Of a DNA stretch of 64,000 bases, positions 16,510-26,048 are shown piece after piece. Source of the stretch: Chitinophaga agrisoli (GTDB lineage Bacteria; Bacteroidota; Bacteroidia; Chitinophagales; Chitinophagaceae); contig NZ_VUOC01000003.1 of the NCBI RefSeq assembly GCF_008386695.1, positions 62,001 through 126,000 of the forward strand, given 5' to 3'. The notes below the pieces were generated by a model. The model made no database searches. It was given only the letters and a program-made list of their open reading frames with translations, and had not been told where the DNA came from. Within the stretch, counting starts at the first letter, position 1, and each line of letters begins with the position of its first letter. The translations under genes were made by a program, and so were the position numbers.

Positions 16510-17693
16510 TCGTAGTAATTGCAGATGACCTGACCGGAGCGGCGGAACTGGGCGGTTTTGCCCTCAGGTATGGGCTTACGGCGGAGATCACCACAAAAGT
16601 GAACCCGGCGTCTAAAGCAGACCTGCTCATCATTGCCACAGATACCCGCTCCCTGCCCAGGGAACAGGCAGAAGCGGTTACGGAGCAGGTGAGCAGCGAA
16701 CTGGCCAGCCTTAAGCCCCGGCTTGTGTTTAAGAAAGTAGATTCTGTGCTGCGTGGCCATGTGCTGGCGGAGATCAATATACAGAAGGAGAAGCTGAACC
16801 TGCCCAAAGCGCTGATCGTGCCTGCTAATCCGGGCCTCGGGCGCACCGTGGTGGATGGCACCTACCTGCTGCATGGCAGCCCCCTGCATTTAAGCAGCTT
16901 TTCACAGGATCCGGAATTTCCTATCAGATCCTCCCTGGTGCCGCATATGTTGTACGCGGCGGATGGGGATGTGCAGGTGCTGAAAGTACATGAGCCCATG
17001 CCTGCCAAAGGTATCGTGGTAGGGGAGGTAAAGGATGCGGCAGACCTGGCAGCCTGGTGCAGTAAGGTAGATGAAGGCACATTGGTGGCCGGCGCCGCGG
17101 AGTTTTTTACCGCCCTGCTGGAATCTTTGCATATAAAACCTTCCATACCCGCAAATGGTATTGGCAAATTACAACTGCCGGCATTGATGATCTGCGGCAG
17201 CGCTTTTCATAAAAGCCGCGCTTTCATAGCGCAAATGAAACAGGAAGGGTTCCCGGTAAATTATATGCCGCCGGCGCTTATCCGCAGCGGCAAAACAAAT
17301 GATCCTCTATTTATAGAATGGGTAGAGGATGCCATACAGAACCTGGAAACATTTGGTAAGGCCGGTCTGGCCGTACATCCGGATGTACAGGAAAACAGGC
17401 AGGATGCCCTTGTGATCCGTACCCTTATGGCAGAAGCAGCGGCCTGCATCAATAAGCATATGCATATTGAGGAGTTCCTGCTCGAAGGCGGTTCCACGGC
17501 AGCCGCAGTAATACGGCTGCTGAATATTAAAACGCTGTACCCGGTGGCGTCCCTGGCGCCCGGGGTAACCCGTATGCGTGTTAAAGGCAGCTATGACCTG
17601 TATCTCACGTTAAAACCCGGTAGCTATGAATGGCCACAGGCTTACCTGCTGCCCGGAAGGAAAAACGGCGCTGAACAGAAAACTGATTACTGA
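16506..17693 (+). CDS. Four-carbon acid sugar kinase (DUF1537 family)
   Basis: A 395-residue kinase of the DUF1537 family, members of which phosphorylate D-threonate, D-erythronate or 3-oxo-tetronate at O4. The N-terminal substrate domain begins with the hallmark VIADDLTGAAELGGFALRYG; the C-terminal nucleotide domain has LEGGSTAAAVIRLL and ends in SYDLYLTLKPGSYEWP. Overlap with the PdxA gene by 4 bp supports a kinase-dehydrogenase pair producing dihydroxyacetone phosphate. The exact tetronate stereoisomer cannot be read from sequence. Confidence 0.9.
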   Translation: MIVVIADDLTGAAELGGFALRYGLTAEITTKVNPASKADLLIIATDTRSLPREQAEAVTEQVSSELASLKPRLVFKKVDSVLRGHVLAEINIQKEKLNLPKALIVPANPGLGRTVVDGTYLLHGSPLHLSSFSQDPEFPIRSSLVPHMLYAADGDVQVLKVHEPMPAKGIVVGEVKDAADLAAWCSKVDEGTLVAGAAEFFTALLESLHIKPSIPANGIGKLQLPALMICGSAFHKSRAFIAQMKQEGFPVNYMPPALIRSGKTNDPLFIEWVEDAIQNLETFGKAGLAVHPDVQENRQDALVIRTLMAEAAACINKHMHIEEFLLEGGSTAAAVIRLLNIKTLYPVASLAPGVTRMRVKGSYDLYLTLKPGSYEWPQAYLLPGRKNGAEQKTDY

Positions 17694-17713
17694 ATTGTAT
17701 TAATGCAATCAAC

Positions 17714-19279
17714 ATGAATTCGTCATTGCATTTCATTGACCACGTTATTATCGTCCTGTTACTGGCAACCACGATCTCTTTTGGGTTCCTGTTTGCCAAA
17801 AAACAAAAGACCAGCCAGAACTATTTCCTGGCCAAAGGCAAGGTACCTGCCTGGGCCCTGGGTATGTCCCTGCTGGCCACGCTGATCAGCAGTGTTACCT
17901 TCCTGGCTTATCCGGGTACGGGGTATTCGGCTAACTGGATCCTGCTGGTACAGGGGCTCATGGTACCCATCGTGCTTATCTGTGTGATCTGGTTCATAGT
18001 GCCGCTTTACCGGAAAGTGATCCGCCTCAGCACCTACGAGTATTTTGAAAGGCGCTTTGGTTCCTTTGCCCGGTATTACAGCTCCCTGGCCTTTGTGCTG
18101 CGGCAGTTCTCCGGCATGGGCACCGTGTTCTTCTTACTGGCCGTGGCGCTGCACAGCATCATGGGCGGCAATACCATGGTCATTATCCTGGTGGTGGGCG
18201 GTATCATTATCGCCGTAAACCTGCTGGGCGGGATAGAGGCGGTGATCTGGCTGGATGTTTTTCAGGGCTTTATGTTATTCATCAGTGGCATTATCTGCAT
18301 ATCCGTGCTGTTGTTTTCCGTTAAAGGCGGGTTGCCGGAAGTATGGAAGATCGCCTCCGCCAATGGCCGCACCGGCTTTGGACCCTATGATGCCAGCCTT
18401 ACTAAACTTACTTTTTGGGTAATGGCTATTAACGGCGCCTTCTATGCCATACAGAAATACGGCACAGATCAAACAGTGGTGCAACGTTATTTAACAGCGC
18501 GTACGGATAAAGCGGCCATCAGGGCCTCTTTAATGGGCATACTGCTTACCGTGCCAGTATGGACCCTGTTTATGTTCATAGGCACCGCCCTGTTTGTGTT
18601 TTATACGCAGAACCCGCTGCCGGCAGATATGCGCGCGGATGGTGTGTTCCCTTATTTTATCATGACCCGCCTGCCGGCCGGCGTGGTAGGCATTATCATA
18701 GCCGCCATGATCTCCGCTGCTATCTGCAGCCTTAGCGCAGACCTTAACTCACTGGCAGCCGTAGGGGTAGAGGATTATTATAAGAAGATAAGACCCGGCC
18801 GAGAGGACAAAGAATACCTGAAGGCCGGCAAAATGCTGGTAGTGGTATCCGGCCTCCTTTCTATCCTCATTGCCATGTTCTACATCAATGCGGGTAATGA
18901 AGGCGTGCTGGGTATTGTATTCACGCTCTATGCCATCTTCTCCGGCGGTATCGTGGGTATCTTCCTGTTAGGCCTGTTAAGCGCCCGGGCCAATAACCAG
19001 GGTATTACCATTGCCATTATTGTCTGTATCCTGTTCACTGCCTACGCTTTCCTTACCTCTACCGCTATTGGCATAGGGGAACATAAAACATTATTACTGG
19101 ACCTGGGTAAATACAATTTTACACATAATAAGCTCATGCTGGGCGTATACAGCCACCTGATTGTCATTGGCGTAGGATATGTGGCCAGCCTGTTTTTTCC
19201 AAAACCGGACATAGATAAAAGCCTGTTATACAGCGGCTGGAAAGAAACGCGGCATATCAAAGAGCCGCAACCGGTGTAA
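17714..19279 (+). CDS. Sodium:solute symporter (SSS family)
   Basis: A 521-residue inner-membrane transporter with about 13 hydrophobic helices. The SSS family features are clear: NYFLAKGKVPAWALGMSLLATLISS in the first helices, LSTYEYFERRFG, and a central TDQTVVQRYLTARTDKAA segment before helix 7. It likely imports a mono- or oligomeric acid sugar released by the locus enzymes into the cytoplasm for the dehydrogenase, aldolase and kinase encoded upstream. It begins 20 bp after the kinase gene and is followed by a 141-bp gap before SusC, where an extra promoter is possible. Confidence 0.93.
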   Translation: MNSSLHFIDHVIIVLLLATTISFGFLFAKKQKTSQNYFLAKGKVPAWALGMSLLATLISSVTFLAYPGTGYSANWILLVQGLMVPIVLICVIWFIVPLYRKVIRLSTYEYFERRFGSFARYYSSLAFVLRQFSGMGTVFFLLAVALHSIMGGNTMVIILVVGGIIIAVNLLGGIEAVIWLDVFQGFMLFISGIICISVLLFSVKGGLPEVWKIASANGRTGFGPYDASLTKLTFWVMAINGAFYAIQKYGTDQTVVQRYLTARTDKAAIRASLMGILLTVPVWTLFMFIGTALFVFYTQNPLPADMRADGVFPYFIMTRLPAGVVGIIIAAMISAAICSLSADLNSLAAVGVEDYYKKIRPGREDKEYLKAGKMLVVVSGLLSILIAMFYINAGNEGVLGIVFTLYAIFSGGIVGIFLLGLLSARANNQGITIAIIVCILFTAYAFLTSTAIGIGEHKTLLLDLGKYNFTHNKLMLGVYSHLIVIGVGYVASLFFPKPDIDKSLLYSGWKETRHIKEPQPV

Positions 19280-19420
19280 GAACGGACCATATTCACCATC
19301 TTAATCATAACACTATGCACACTGTTTATTTGCTTTATTGGCAATTTTTCTAAGCAGTATTCATAAAGAAAGTTTTCACAGAAGTATCCAATCTTTTTTC
19401 ATTTAAAAAAATACTGCGTT

Positions 19421-22405
19421 ATGAAAAACAGATCAGCCCTGCTGTACTTAATTACATTATCGCTGCTATGCTGTTATACTGGTCTGATGGCACAGCAAAA
19501 AACTGTTACGGGAAAAATTACTGACCAGATCTCTAAACAGCCCTTACCGGGCGCCACTGTTAATGTAAAAGGTACCTCCCAGGGGGTAGCGGCAGATGTT
19601 AACGGCGTTTTTTCTATTCAGGCAGGGCCATCTGCCATACTGGTTGTAAGCTATATGGGCTACGGCACCCAGGAGATCACCGTGGGCAACCAGTCCAGTA
19701 TTAACATTGCGCTGAGCAATTCCATCTCCAATGTGAACGAGATCGTGGTGGTGGGCTATGGCCAGGTAAAGAAACGGGACCTTACCGGCTCCGTGGTATC
19801 CATTAAGGGAGATGAGGCCGTAAAAGTGCCGGCCGGCAATGCCATAGAAGCCTTGCAGGGCAAGATCCCCGGGGCGGATATCTACCGGGATAACGGTTAC
19901 GCCGGCGGCGGCTCCAACTTCCGCATACGGGGTACCCGCTCTATTGCCAACCCGGGCGCTTCCAATAACGTGCTCTATATCGTAGATGGGGTACAGGGTT
20001 TTACTATGTCAGACATTGACCCTAACGATATCCAGTCTGTGGATGTGCTCAAAGATGCATCCTCCACCGCCATTTATGGTTCCCGCGGCGCTAACGGCGT
20101 GGTGATCATCACCACCAAAAGAGGCGCTACCGGTAAGCCTAAACTTACTTTCAGCTCTTATGCCGGCGTATCAGACGTATCCAAATACGGCCGTATGAAA
20201 ACCGGTCCGGAATACATTGCTTTTAAACGGGAAGCCTATCGTGCGGTGGGCACCTGGGCCAGCCCGGCAGATGATGATAAGATCTTTAATCCGCAGGAGC
20301 TGAACGCTATACAAAATCAACAATACATCAACTGGCCGGACCTCCTGCTGCACCATGGCGCACAGCAGAACTACCAGGTAGGCGTATCCGGTGGCACAGA
20401 AAGGACCAAGATCTATTTCTCCGCCGGTTACTATCACGAAAAAGGCATCCTGAAAATGGATGGTTATAAACGTTACAGCACCCGCTTTAATATAGACCAG
20501 ACCATCAATAACTGGTTAAAAGTGGGCATCAGCTCCCAGTTTGCTTATATAGATAATGATACCCGCCGTGATCCCTTCAACCAGGCGACTAAAGCCCTGC
20601 CTTTAGGCCTGCCATTCGATTCCGCGGGCAATATAGTGGTGTACCCGGTGGGGGGCACCCAAATGAGCCCCCTGTCTGATGAGCAGCCGGGCCAATGGGA
20701 CGCCAATACTAAAACACAACGTTTTTCAGGCGCTGCTTATGTGGAGCTAACGCCGCTGAAAGATCTTAATATCCGCTCTACTTTTACCACCACCCAGAGC
20801 GGTACTACCGCCGGCCAGTTTTATGGCAAGTCTACCATTATCGGTAACAATGCCACTTCCCAGGCTATGATCAACAATAGCTCATTCAGCTTCATCAGCT
20901 GGGAAACACAGGCTAACTACCACAAAGAGGTAAAGGATCACAGCCTGGATGTTACCGGTGTGGTTTCCTATAACCAAACGGTAAATACGAGCAACTACGC
21001 CCTTGGCAAGAACCAGACCTTCCCTTCCCAGTCCTGGTACAACCTGGCGGGCGCTACCCAGTCTCCGCAATACGGTAGCGGGTATAACAAATTTGCTTTG
21101 TTATCATTCACCGGCCGTATCAACTATAGTTACCTGGGCAGGTACCTGCTTACCCTTACCGGCCGTAGTGATGGTTCTTCCAAACTGGCGCCTGGTCACA
21201 AATGGGCTTTCTTCCCCTCTGTGGCAGCCGGTTGGCGCATCAGCGATGAATCCTTCATGAAACAGCAGGGCATTTTCAGCGATCTTAAATTAAGGGCCAG
21301 CTGGGGTATCTCCGGTAACGATGTGATAGCGCCTTATGCTACGCAAAACTCCCTTTCTGTGATACCGTTCACCTATGATGAGGCCAACCAGGTGGCTGCC
21401 TACGGCATCAATGCGCAGATCGCCAATCCTAACCTGAGCTGGGAGCTTACCGCTACTACAGATATCGGCCTGGATTTCAGCATACTGAAAGACAGGATCA
21501 ACGGCTCTGTGGATTATTATGATGCCCGCACTTACGATCTTATTTTTCCCTATACCTTACCCAGCTCCACCGGCGTGGGCACCATTAACCGGAATGTGGG
21601 CAAAACCAGGAACAAGGGCGTGGAAGTAAGCCTTACCACTAATAATATCGTTACCTCCGCTTTCCGCTGGAGCACCAATATCTCCTGGGCCAGGAATAAG
21701 GAGGAGATCACAGAGCTGCCAAACGGGAACGTGATCAGCAGCGACTACCGGCAGTCATTGATCTTAGGCCAGTCGCCTACTATCTATTATGATTATAAAA
21801 AGCTGGGCATCTGGCAGCTGGGCGAAGAAGCAGAGGCGGAGAAATACCAGGCCAAACCCGGAGATATCAAGATCGCGGATATTTCAGGGCCTGATGGTAA
21901 ACCGGATGGTAAGATCACCGCTGCGGACCGTACCATCATCGGCACCCGGGTACCTAAATGGACCGGTGGCATCAGCAACAGCTTCAGCTATAAGAACTTT
22001 GACCTGGATATTCAGATCATTGCGCGTATAGGCCAGTGGATGAGCTCTGACTATTACGCCAAATACTACCGTAACGGTTCCCAGAACGGGTCTGCTATGG
22101 ATTACTGGACGCCGGAAAACCCAACCAACGCGTATCCCCGTCCTAGCGCCACCGGTAGTTCTTCCTACATCACCACGCTCACGGAGTATCAGAACTCCTA
22201 TGCAAAGCTTAGGAACGTAACATTGGGATATACGCTGCCCAAAACATTTACCAACCGGGCAAAGATCGAGCGCGTAAGGATCTACGTATCCGGTAAGAAC
22301 CTTGCCTTTATTGCCAAGAACAAGGATTTTGACCCGGAAAGCGAAGGCATCATAGACCAGCCTTTGAGCAAATTATACGTAGCCGGTTTGAACGTTACTT
22401 TCTAA
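19421..22405 (+). CDS. SusC/RagA-family TonB-dependent outer-membrane transporter (pair 2)
   Basis: A 994-residue transporter with signal peptide (1-24), carboxypeptidase-regulatory-like domain (VTGKITDQISKQPLPGATV), the conserved EIVVVGYGQVKKRDLTGSV that precedes the plug, plug motif LKDASSTAIYGSRGANGVVIITTK, and a C-terminal barrel ending LYVAGLNVTF. With the SusD gene 17 bp downstream it forms the oligosaccharide importer of the pectate-lyase-containing locus. The 5' gap contains a half-match to the LacI operator (GTTTTCA at 19372-19378), too weak to call a site. Confidence 0.95.
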   Translation: MKNRSALLYLITLSLLCCYTGLMAQQKTVTGKITDQISKQPLPGATVNVKGTSQGVAADVNGVFSIQAGPSAILVVSYMGYGTQEITVGNQSSINIALSNSISNVNEIVVVGYGQVKKRDLTGSVVSIKGDEAVKVPAGNAIEALQGKIPGADIYRDNGYAGGGSNFRIRGTRSIANPGASNNVLYIVDGVQGFTMSDIDPNDIQSVDVLKDASSTAIYGSRGANGVVIITTKRGATGKPKLTFSSYAGVSDVSKYGRMKTGPEYIAFKREAYRAVGTWASPADDDKIFNPQELNAIQNQQYINWPDLLLHHGAQQNYQVGVSGGTERTKIYFSAGYYHEKGILKMDGYKRYSTRFNIDQTINNWLKVGISSQFAYIDNDTRRDPFNQATKALPLGLPFDSAGNIVVYPVGGTQMSPLSDEQPGQWDANTKTQRFSGAAYVELTPLKDLNIRSTFTTTQSGTTAGQFYGKSTIIGNNATSQAMINNSSFSFISWETQANYHKEVKDHSLDVTGVVSYNQTVNTSNYALGKNQTFPSQSWYNLAGATQSPQYGSGYNKFALLSFTGRINYSYLGRYLLTLTGRSDGSSKLAPGHKWAFFPSVAAGWRISDESFMKQQGIFSDLKLRASWGISGNDVIAPYATQNSLSVIPFTYDEANQVAAYGINAQIANPNLSWELTATTDIGLDFSILKDRINGSVDYYDARTYDLIFPYTLPSSTGVGTINRNVGKTRNKGVEVSLTTNNIVTSAFRWSTNISWARNKEEITELPNGNVISSDYRQSLILGQSPTIYYDYKKLGIWQLGEEAEAEKYQAKPGDIKIADISGPDGKPDGKITAADRTIIGTRVPKWTGGISNSFSYKNFDLDIQIIARIGQWMSSDYYAKYYRNGSQNGSAMDYWTPENPTNAYPRPSATGSSSYITTLTEYQNSYAKLRNVTLGYTLPKTFTNRAKIERVRIYVSGKNLAFIAKNKDFDPESEGIIDQPLSKLYVAGLNVTF

Positions 22406-22422
22406 CTATTAAATCAAGTACC

Positions 22423-24123
22423 ATGCAACAGCATATCAATAAAATAGTGCTTTTGATACTGGTGGTAACCGCTGCCTCCTGTAAGAAGCAGATCGAAAAT
22501 GAATTTAACCCCGGCGGGGCCACTGTGGAGAGTTTGTTTAAAACGCCGGAGGGATTTGAATCTGCCGTGAACGCCACATACACCTATAACCGCAGCATGT
22601 ATGGCAAGGAAGAGGGCTTTGCCATGCTGGAGGCCGGCACAGATATATGGACCAATGCCGCGTTAAATGGCAACACCGGCGTAAACGGTATCTTCCCCAA
22701 TACGCCGCTTACCACTTATCAGGCATTGATCTCAGACAATATCTGGATAAACAACAACATGTGGGTACCCTGTTACGCCGCTATCAACCTGTGTAACACG
22801 GCACTGAAGCATATAGACGAAGCCGGTCTGAACCCCGCCAGGAAACCCATCCTGGAAGCGGAGCTGCGTTTTATGCGCGGCTGGTACTACTGGATGCTGG
22901 TAGAAACTTTTGGGGATGTGAACTTTACCCTGGAGGCTACAGAAGGCATGGTGACCACCGCCAACCGCACGCCCGCCGCTACTGTATACGAGCAGATCTT
23001 TAAGGATGTGGAGTTTGCTGCAGCCAACCTGCCCACCACCACGCCGGACTATGGCCGCGTAACTAAACCTGTTGCAGAAGCCTTTCTCGCCAGGTTACAC
23101 CTTACCCGCGGCAACAACCAGGCTGCCAGCAATTACGCCCTCAGTGTGATCAAAAACTACAGCTACAGCTTATTGCCCAATTATTCAGACCTGTGGAAAA
23201 TAGAGAACGAAAAGAACAACGAAGTGATATGGGCGGTAACCTACTCTAATAACTATGCTTTAAACGGAACCGGTAACAACGCGGGGCATAGTGTGTTCAT
23301 CATGGACTATGCAAGCCTGCCCGGTATGACGCTGGATCTGGCCAATGGGCTCAACTATGAACGCTGGATGCCTACCCTGTTCTTGTTGAACCTGTATGAT
23401 GAGCGTTATGACGGCCGTTTTGCGGCTAGCTTTAAGAGCACCTGGATCGCTAATAATGAGAAAACGCTGCCTAAATGGACGGCCGCAGATCATGCCCAGA
23501 ACCCGGAGCTGACAACTGATGCGCTGAAATTTACCGTGGGGGATACTGCCGTATTTGTGTCCAAATACCCGATTGATGACCAGCTGCAGAAATACAGCCT
23601 CCGTTACCGCTACAAGACCTATGACCGGGATGATGTATATGGCGCGGACGGTACGCCTAAAGACCGCTTCCACTACTTCTCCCTGCGTAAGTTCGAAAAT
23701 CCAAACCGCACTTCCGCCTCAGATCAGCAAAGCTCCCGCAATGTAAACATCTTCCGCCTGGCAGAGATGTACCTCATTGTAGCAGAGGCGCAGTTTAAAC
23801 TGGGCAAGCTGGATTCTTCTGCCATGTACCTGAACGATATCCGTAAAAGGGCTGCGCTCCCCGGCCACGAGACAGATATGAACGTACTGCCTGCCGCCAT
23901 TACCCTGGATTTTATCCTGGATGAGCGCGCCCGTGAGCTGGCCGGCGAAGAGCTCCGCTGGTTTGACCTGAAACGTACCGGCAAGCTGGTAGAGCGGGTA
24001 AAACTCCATAACCCGGATGCTGGCGCCTATATAAAACCATTCCACGTGCTGCGGCCCATACCGCAGGCACAATTGGATGCCGTTACCAATAAAGGGGAAT
24101 TTACCCAGAACGATGGTTACTAA
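22423..24123 (+). CDS. SusD/RagB-family nutrient-binding outer-membrane lipoprotein (pair 2)
   Basis: A 566-residue SusD lipoprotein, lipobox VTAASC with Cys20. It has the classical RagB/SusD layout: the TPR-like helices with LEAELRFMRGWYYWMLVETFGDV, and the C-terminal block NIFRLAEMYLIVAEAQFKLG followed by LDFILDERARELAGEELRWFDLKRTGKL. It should cap the SusC channel and bind the oligosaccharide target of the locus, probably a pectic or uronic-acid glycan judging from the lyase gene 30 bp downstream. Confidence 0.95.
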   Translation: MQQHINKIVLLILVVTAASCKKQIENEFNPGGATVESLFKTPEGFESAVNATYTYNRSMYGKEEGFAMLEAGTDIWTNAALNGNTGVNGIFPNTPLTTYQALISDNIWINNNMWVPCYAAINLCNTALKHIDEAGLNPARKPILEAELRFMRGWYYWMLVETFGDVNFTLEATEGMVTTANRTPAATVYEQIFKDVEFAAANLPTTTPDYGRVTKPVAEAFLARLHLTRGNNQAASNYALSVIKNYSYSLLPNYSDLWKIENEKNNEVIWAVTYSNNYALNGTGNNAGHSVFIMDYASLPGMTLDLANGLNYERWMPTLFLLNLYDERYDGRFAASFKSTWIANNEKTLPKWTAADHAQNPELTTDALKFTVGDTAVFVSKYPIDDQLQKYSLRYRYKTYDRDDVYGADGTPKDRFHYFSLRKFENPNRTSASDQQSSRNVNIFRLAEMYLIVAEAQFKLGKLDSSAMYLNDIRKRAALPGHETDMNVLPAAITLDFILDERARELAGEELRWFDLKRTGKLVERVKLHNPDAGAYIKPFHVLRPIPQAQLDAVTNKGEFTQNDGY

Positions 24124-24153
24124 CAGACAGATTAATACTTAATAGCATTTTAT

Positions 24154-25776
24154 ATGAAAAGGATCTTATTGCAGGCGGTGACCGTTACGTGTTTGACCGG
24201 TTTTACAATGTCCGCGCGGGCGCAATACCCCGTTATCCCGCATTCGCTGGAGGACTCTGCCAACGCCAATATGGCGCAGTTTGCCAAGGCTTCAGATGAG
24301 GCCTGGGCCAAGGCCCTGCCCATCATTGAGGCAGAGGCCAAACTAGGTAAACCTTATATCCCCTGGGCTGAAAAGCCGGAGGATCTGCCGCAGGCTAAGA
24401 TCCTGGCCTTCCCCGGTGCGGAAGGAGGCGGCGCCTACACTTTTGGCGGCCGTGGCGGTAAAGTATATGTGGTGACCAGCCTGGCAGATAGCGGTCCCGG
24501 CACCTTCCGCGAAGCCTGTGAAAAAGGCGGCGCCCGTATCGTGATATTTAACGTGGCCGGTATCATCCACCTTAAAAGCCCGGTAAGCATCAGGGCGCCT
24601 TATATCACCATAGCAGGGCAAACCGCTCCGGGTGATGGTGTTTGTATCGCCGGCGAATCCGTATGGATAGACACGCATGATGTAGTGATCCGCTATATGC
24701 GCTTCCGCCGTGGCGCCAGCGATGTTACCCGCCGTGATGATGCGCTGGGTGGCAATGGCGTTGGTAATATCATCATAGACCACGTATCCGCCAGCTGGGG
24801 GCTGGATGAGAATATGTCCATGTACAGGCACGTATATGAGCGCAACGGGGCCAAACCACAAAAGCTGCCTACGGTGAACGTGACCATCCAGAACTCTATC
24901 TTCTCTGAGGCCCTGGATGTGTACAACCACGCCTTTGGCAGCACCATCGGCGGCCTTAACAGCACTTTTATGCGTAACATGTGGTGCAGCAACATCAGCC
25001 GTAACCCTTCTATTGGTATGTATGGCGATTTTGGCTTTGTGAACAACGTGGTGTTCAACTGGTGGAACCGCAGTGCAGATGGCGGCGACCATCGTTCTAA
25101 ATTCAATTTCATCAACAACTATTTCAAACCGGGCCCTATTACGCCGCTGGATAAACCCATTGGCCACCGTATCCTGAAGCCGGAATCCAACCGGGATAAG
25201 AATGATGCGGACCATTTTGGCCAGGCCTACGTAGCCGGTAATATCATGGAAGGTAATGATGCGGTAACAAAGGATAACTGGGCCGGTGGCGTACAGGTAC
25301 GCGAAATGCCCGATGCTGGTGAGTTCACCAAAAGTATCCGGGTGAACGAACCTTTCCCTATTGCCAAATTCCCCATCATGACGGCTAAGGAATCATTTAG
25401 CTATGTGCTGGAGCATGCAGGCGCTACCTTGCCTAAAAGGGATGCGGTAGATAAAAGGGTGGCAGAGCAGGTACGTACCGGCAAGATCCTGTATAAGGAT
25501 AATGCACAGCCCAGCGCTCCCAGCAAATACATTAAACGCCGCCTGCCGCCGGATTCCTACAAGCTGGGTATCATCACTGATCCCAACCAGGTAGGCGGTT
25601 ATCCGGATTATAAAGGCACGCCCTATAAGGATGCAGATAATGACGGCATGCCCGATAGCTGGGAAAAACAACATCACTTAAACCCTAACGATGCCGCAGA
25701 TGCGGTAGCGGACCGGGATAAGGATGGGTATACTAATATAGAGGAGTTCATTAATAGTGTAACTGCAGGTAAATAA
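24154..25776 (+). CDS. Secreted pectate lyase-like polysaccharide lyase (PL1-type beta-helix) with C-terminal calcium-binding repeat
   Basis: A 540-residue exported enzyme. After the signal peptide (to about residue 24) and a short helical lead comes AFPGAEGGGAYTFGGRGG, the typical start of Bacteroidota PL1-like lyases, then a right-handed beta-helix with IDHVSASWGLDENMSM, the family's active-site strand. The C-terminus carries DADNDGMPDSWE and DRDKDGYTNIEEF, aspartate-rich calcium-binding motifs like those of thrombospondin type 3 or dockerin repeats. It would cleave a uronic-acid polymer such as pectate outside the cell or in the periplasm. Last gene of the operon; a terminator follows. Confidence 0.88.
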   Translation: MKRILLQAVTVTCLTGFTMSARAQYPVIPHSLEDSANANMAQFAKASDEAWAKALPIIEAEAKLGKPYIPWAEKPEDLPQAKILAFPGAEGGGAYTFGGRGGKVYVVTSLADSGPGTFREACEKGGARIVIFNVAGIIHLKSPVSIRAPYITIAGQTAPGDGVCIAGESVWIDTHDVVIRYMRFRRGASDVTRRDDALGGNGVGNIIIDHVSASWGLDENMSMYRHVYERNGAKPQKLPTVNVTIQNSIFSEALDVYNHAFGSTIGGLNSTFMRNMWCSNISRNPSIGMYGDFGFVNNVVFNWWNRSADGGDHRSKFNFINNYFKPGPITPLDKPIGHRILKPESNRDKNDADHFGQAYVAGNIMEGNDAVTKDNWAGGVQVREMPDAGEFTKSIRVNEPFPIAKFPIMTAKESFSYVLEHAGATLPKRDAVDKRVAEQVRTGKILYKDNAQPSAPSKYIKRRLPPDSYKLGIITDPNQVGGYPDYKGTPYKDADNDGMPDSWEKQHHLNPNDAADAVADRDKDGYTNIEEFINSVTAGK

Positions 25777-25798
25777 GCTACAGCAGATGCAGATAGAG

Positions 25799-25827
25799 AA
25801 CAGGCGGGCCATATAAGCCCGCCTGTT
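25799..25827 (+). terminator. Rho-independent terminator of the lyase operon
   Basis: A perfect 11-bp stem, AACAGGCGGGC (25799-25809) with GCCCGCCTGTT (25817-25827), has a 7-nt loop and is followed by a T-rich stretch. It lies 22 bp after the lyase stop codon. Confidence 0.88.
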
Positions 25828-25998
25828 TTGTTTGTTATATTATTGCAGAGCCTGTAATATCCGCCCGCCAATGGGGGCTACAGGGGTATGCGTAAATCTA
25901 ACATCATCGATTAAACGCCGGTGAGAAATGTATGGAAAAATATTTTCATGTGGCTGGATCGCTTTGCCAGCCCCATTTCGCAGCTACTAAAAAAAGAT

Positions 25999-26027
25999 TT
26001 GCCATCACGCCTTTTGTTCTATATTTA
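25999..26027 (+). promoter_or_regulatory. Candidate promoter of the stressosome operon
   Basis: TTG at 25999-26001, an 18-bp spacer and TATATTTA at 26020-26027 match the Bacteroidota -33/-7 pattern except for the last base. It lies 21 bp before the RsbR start codon. Confidence 0.45.
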
Positions 26028-26048
26028 GGTAATCTTAACTACATATAT

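Noticed and set aside
19372-19378. Third LacI operator before SusC pair 2
   Set aside because: Only the right half (GTTTTCA) matches; the left half differs, so it is not supported as a site.
24343-25215. 290-codon open frame on the minus strand
   Set aside because: Antisense shadow of the pectate-lyase-like gene.
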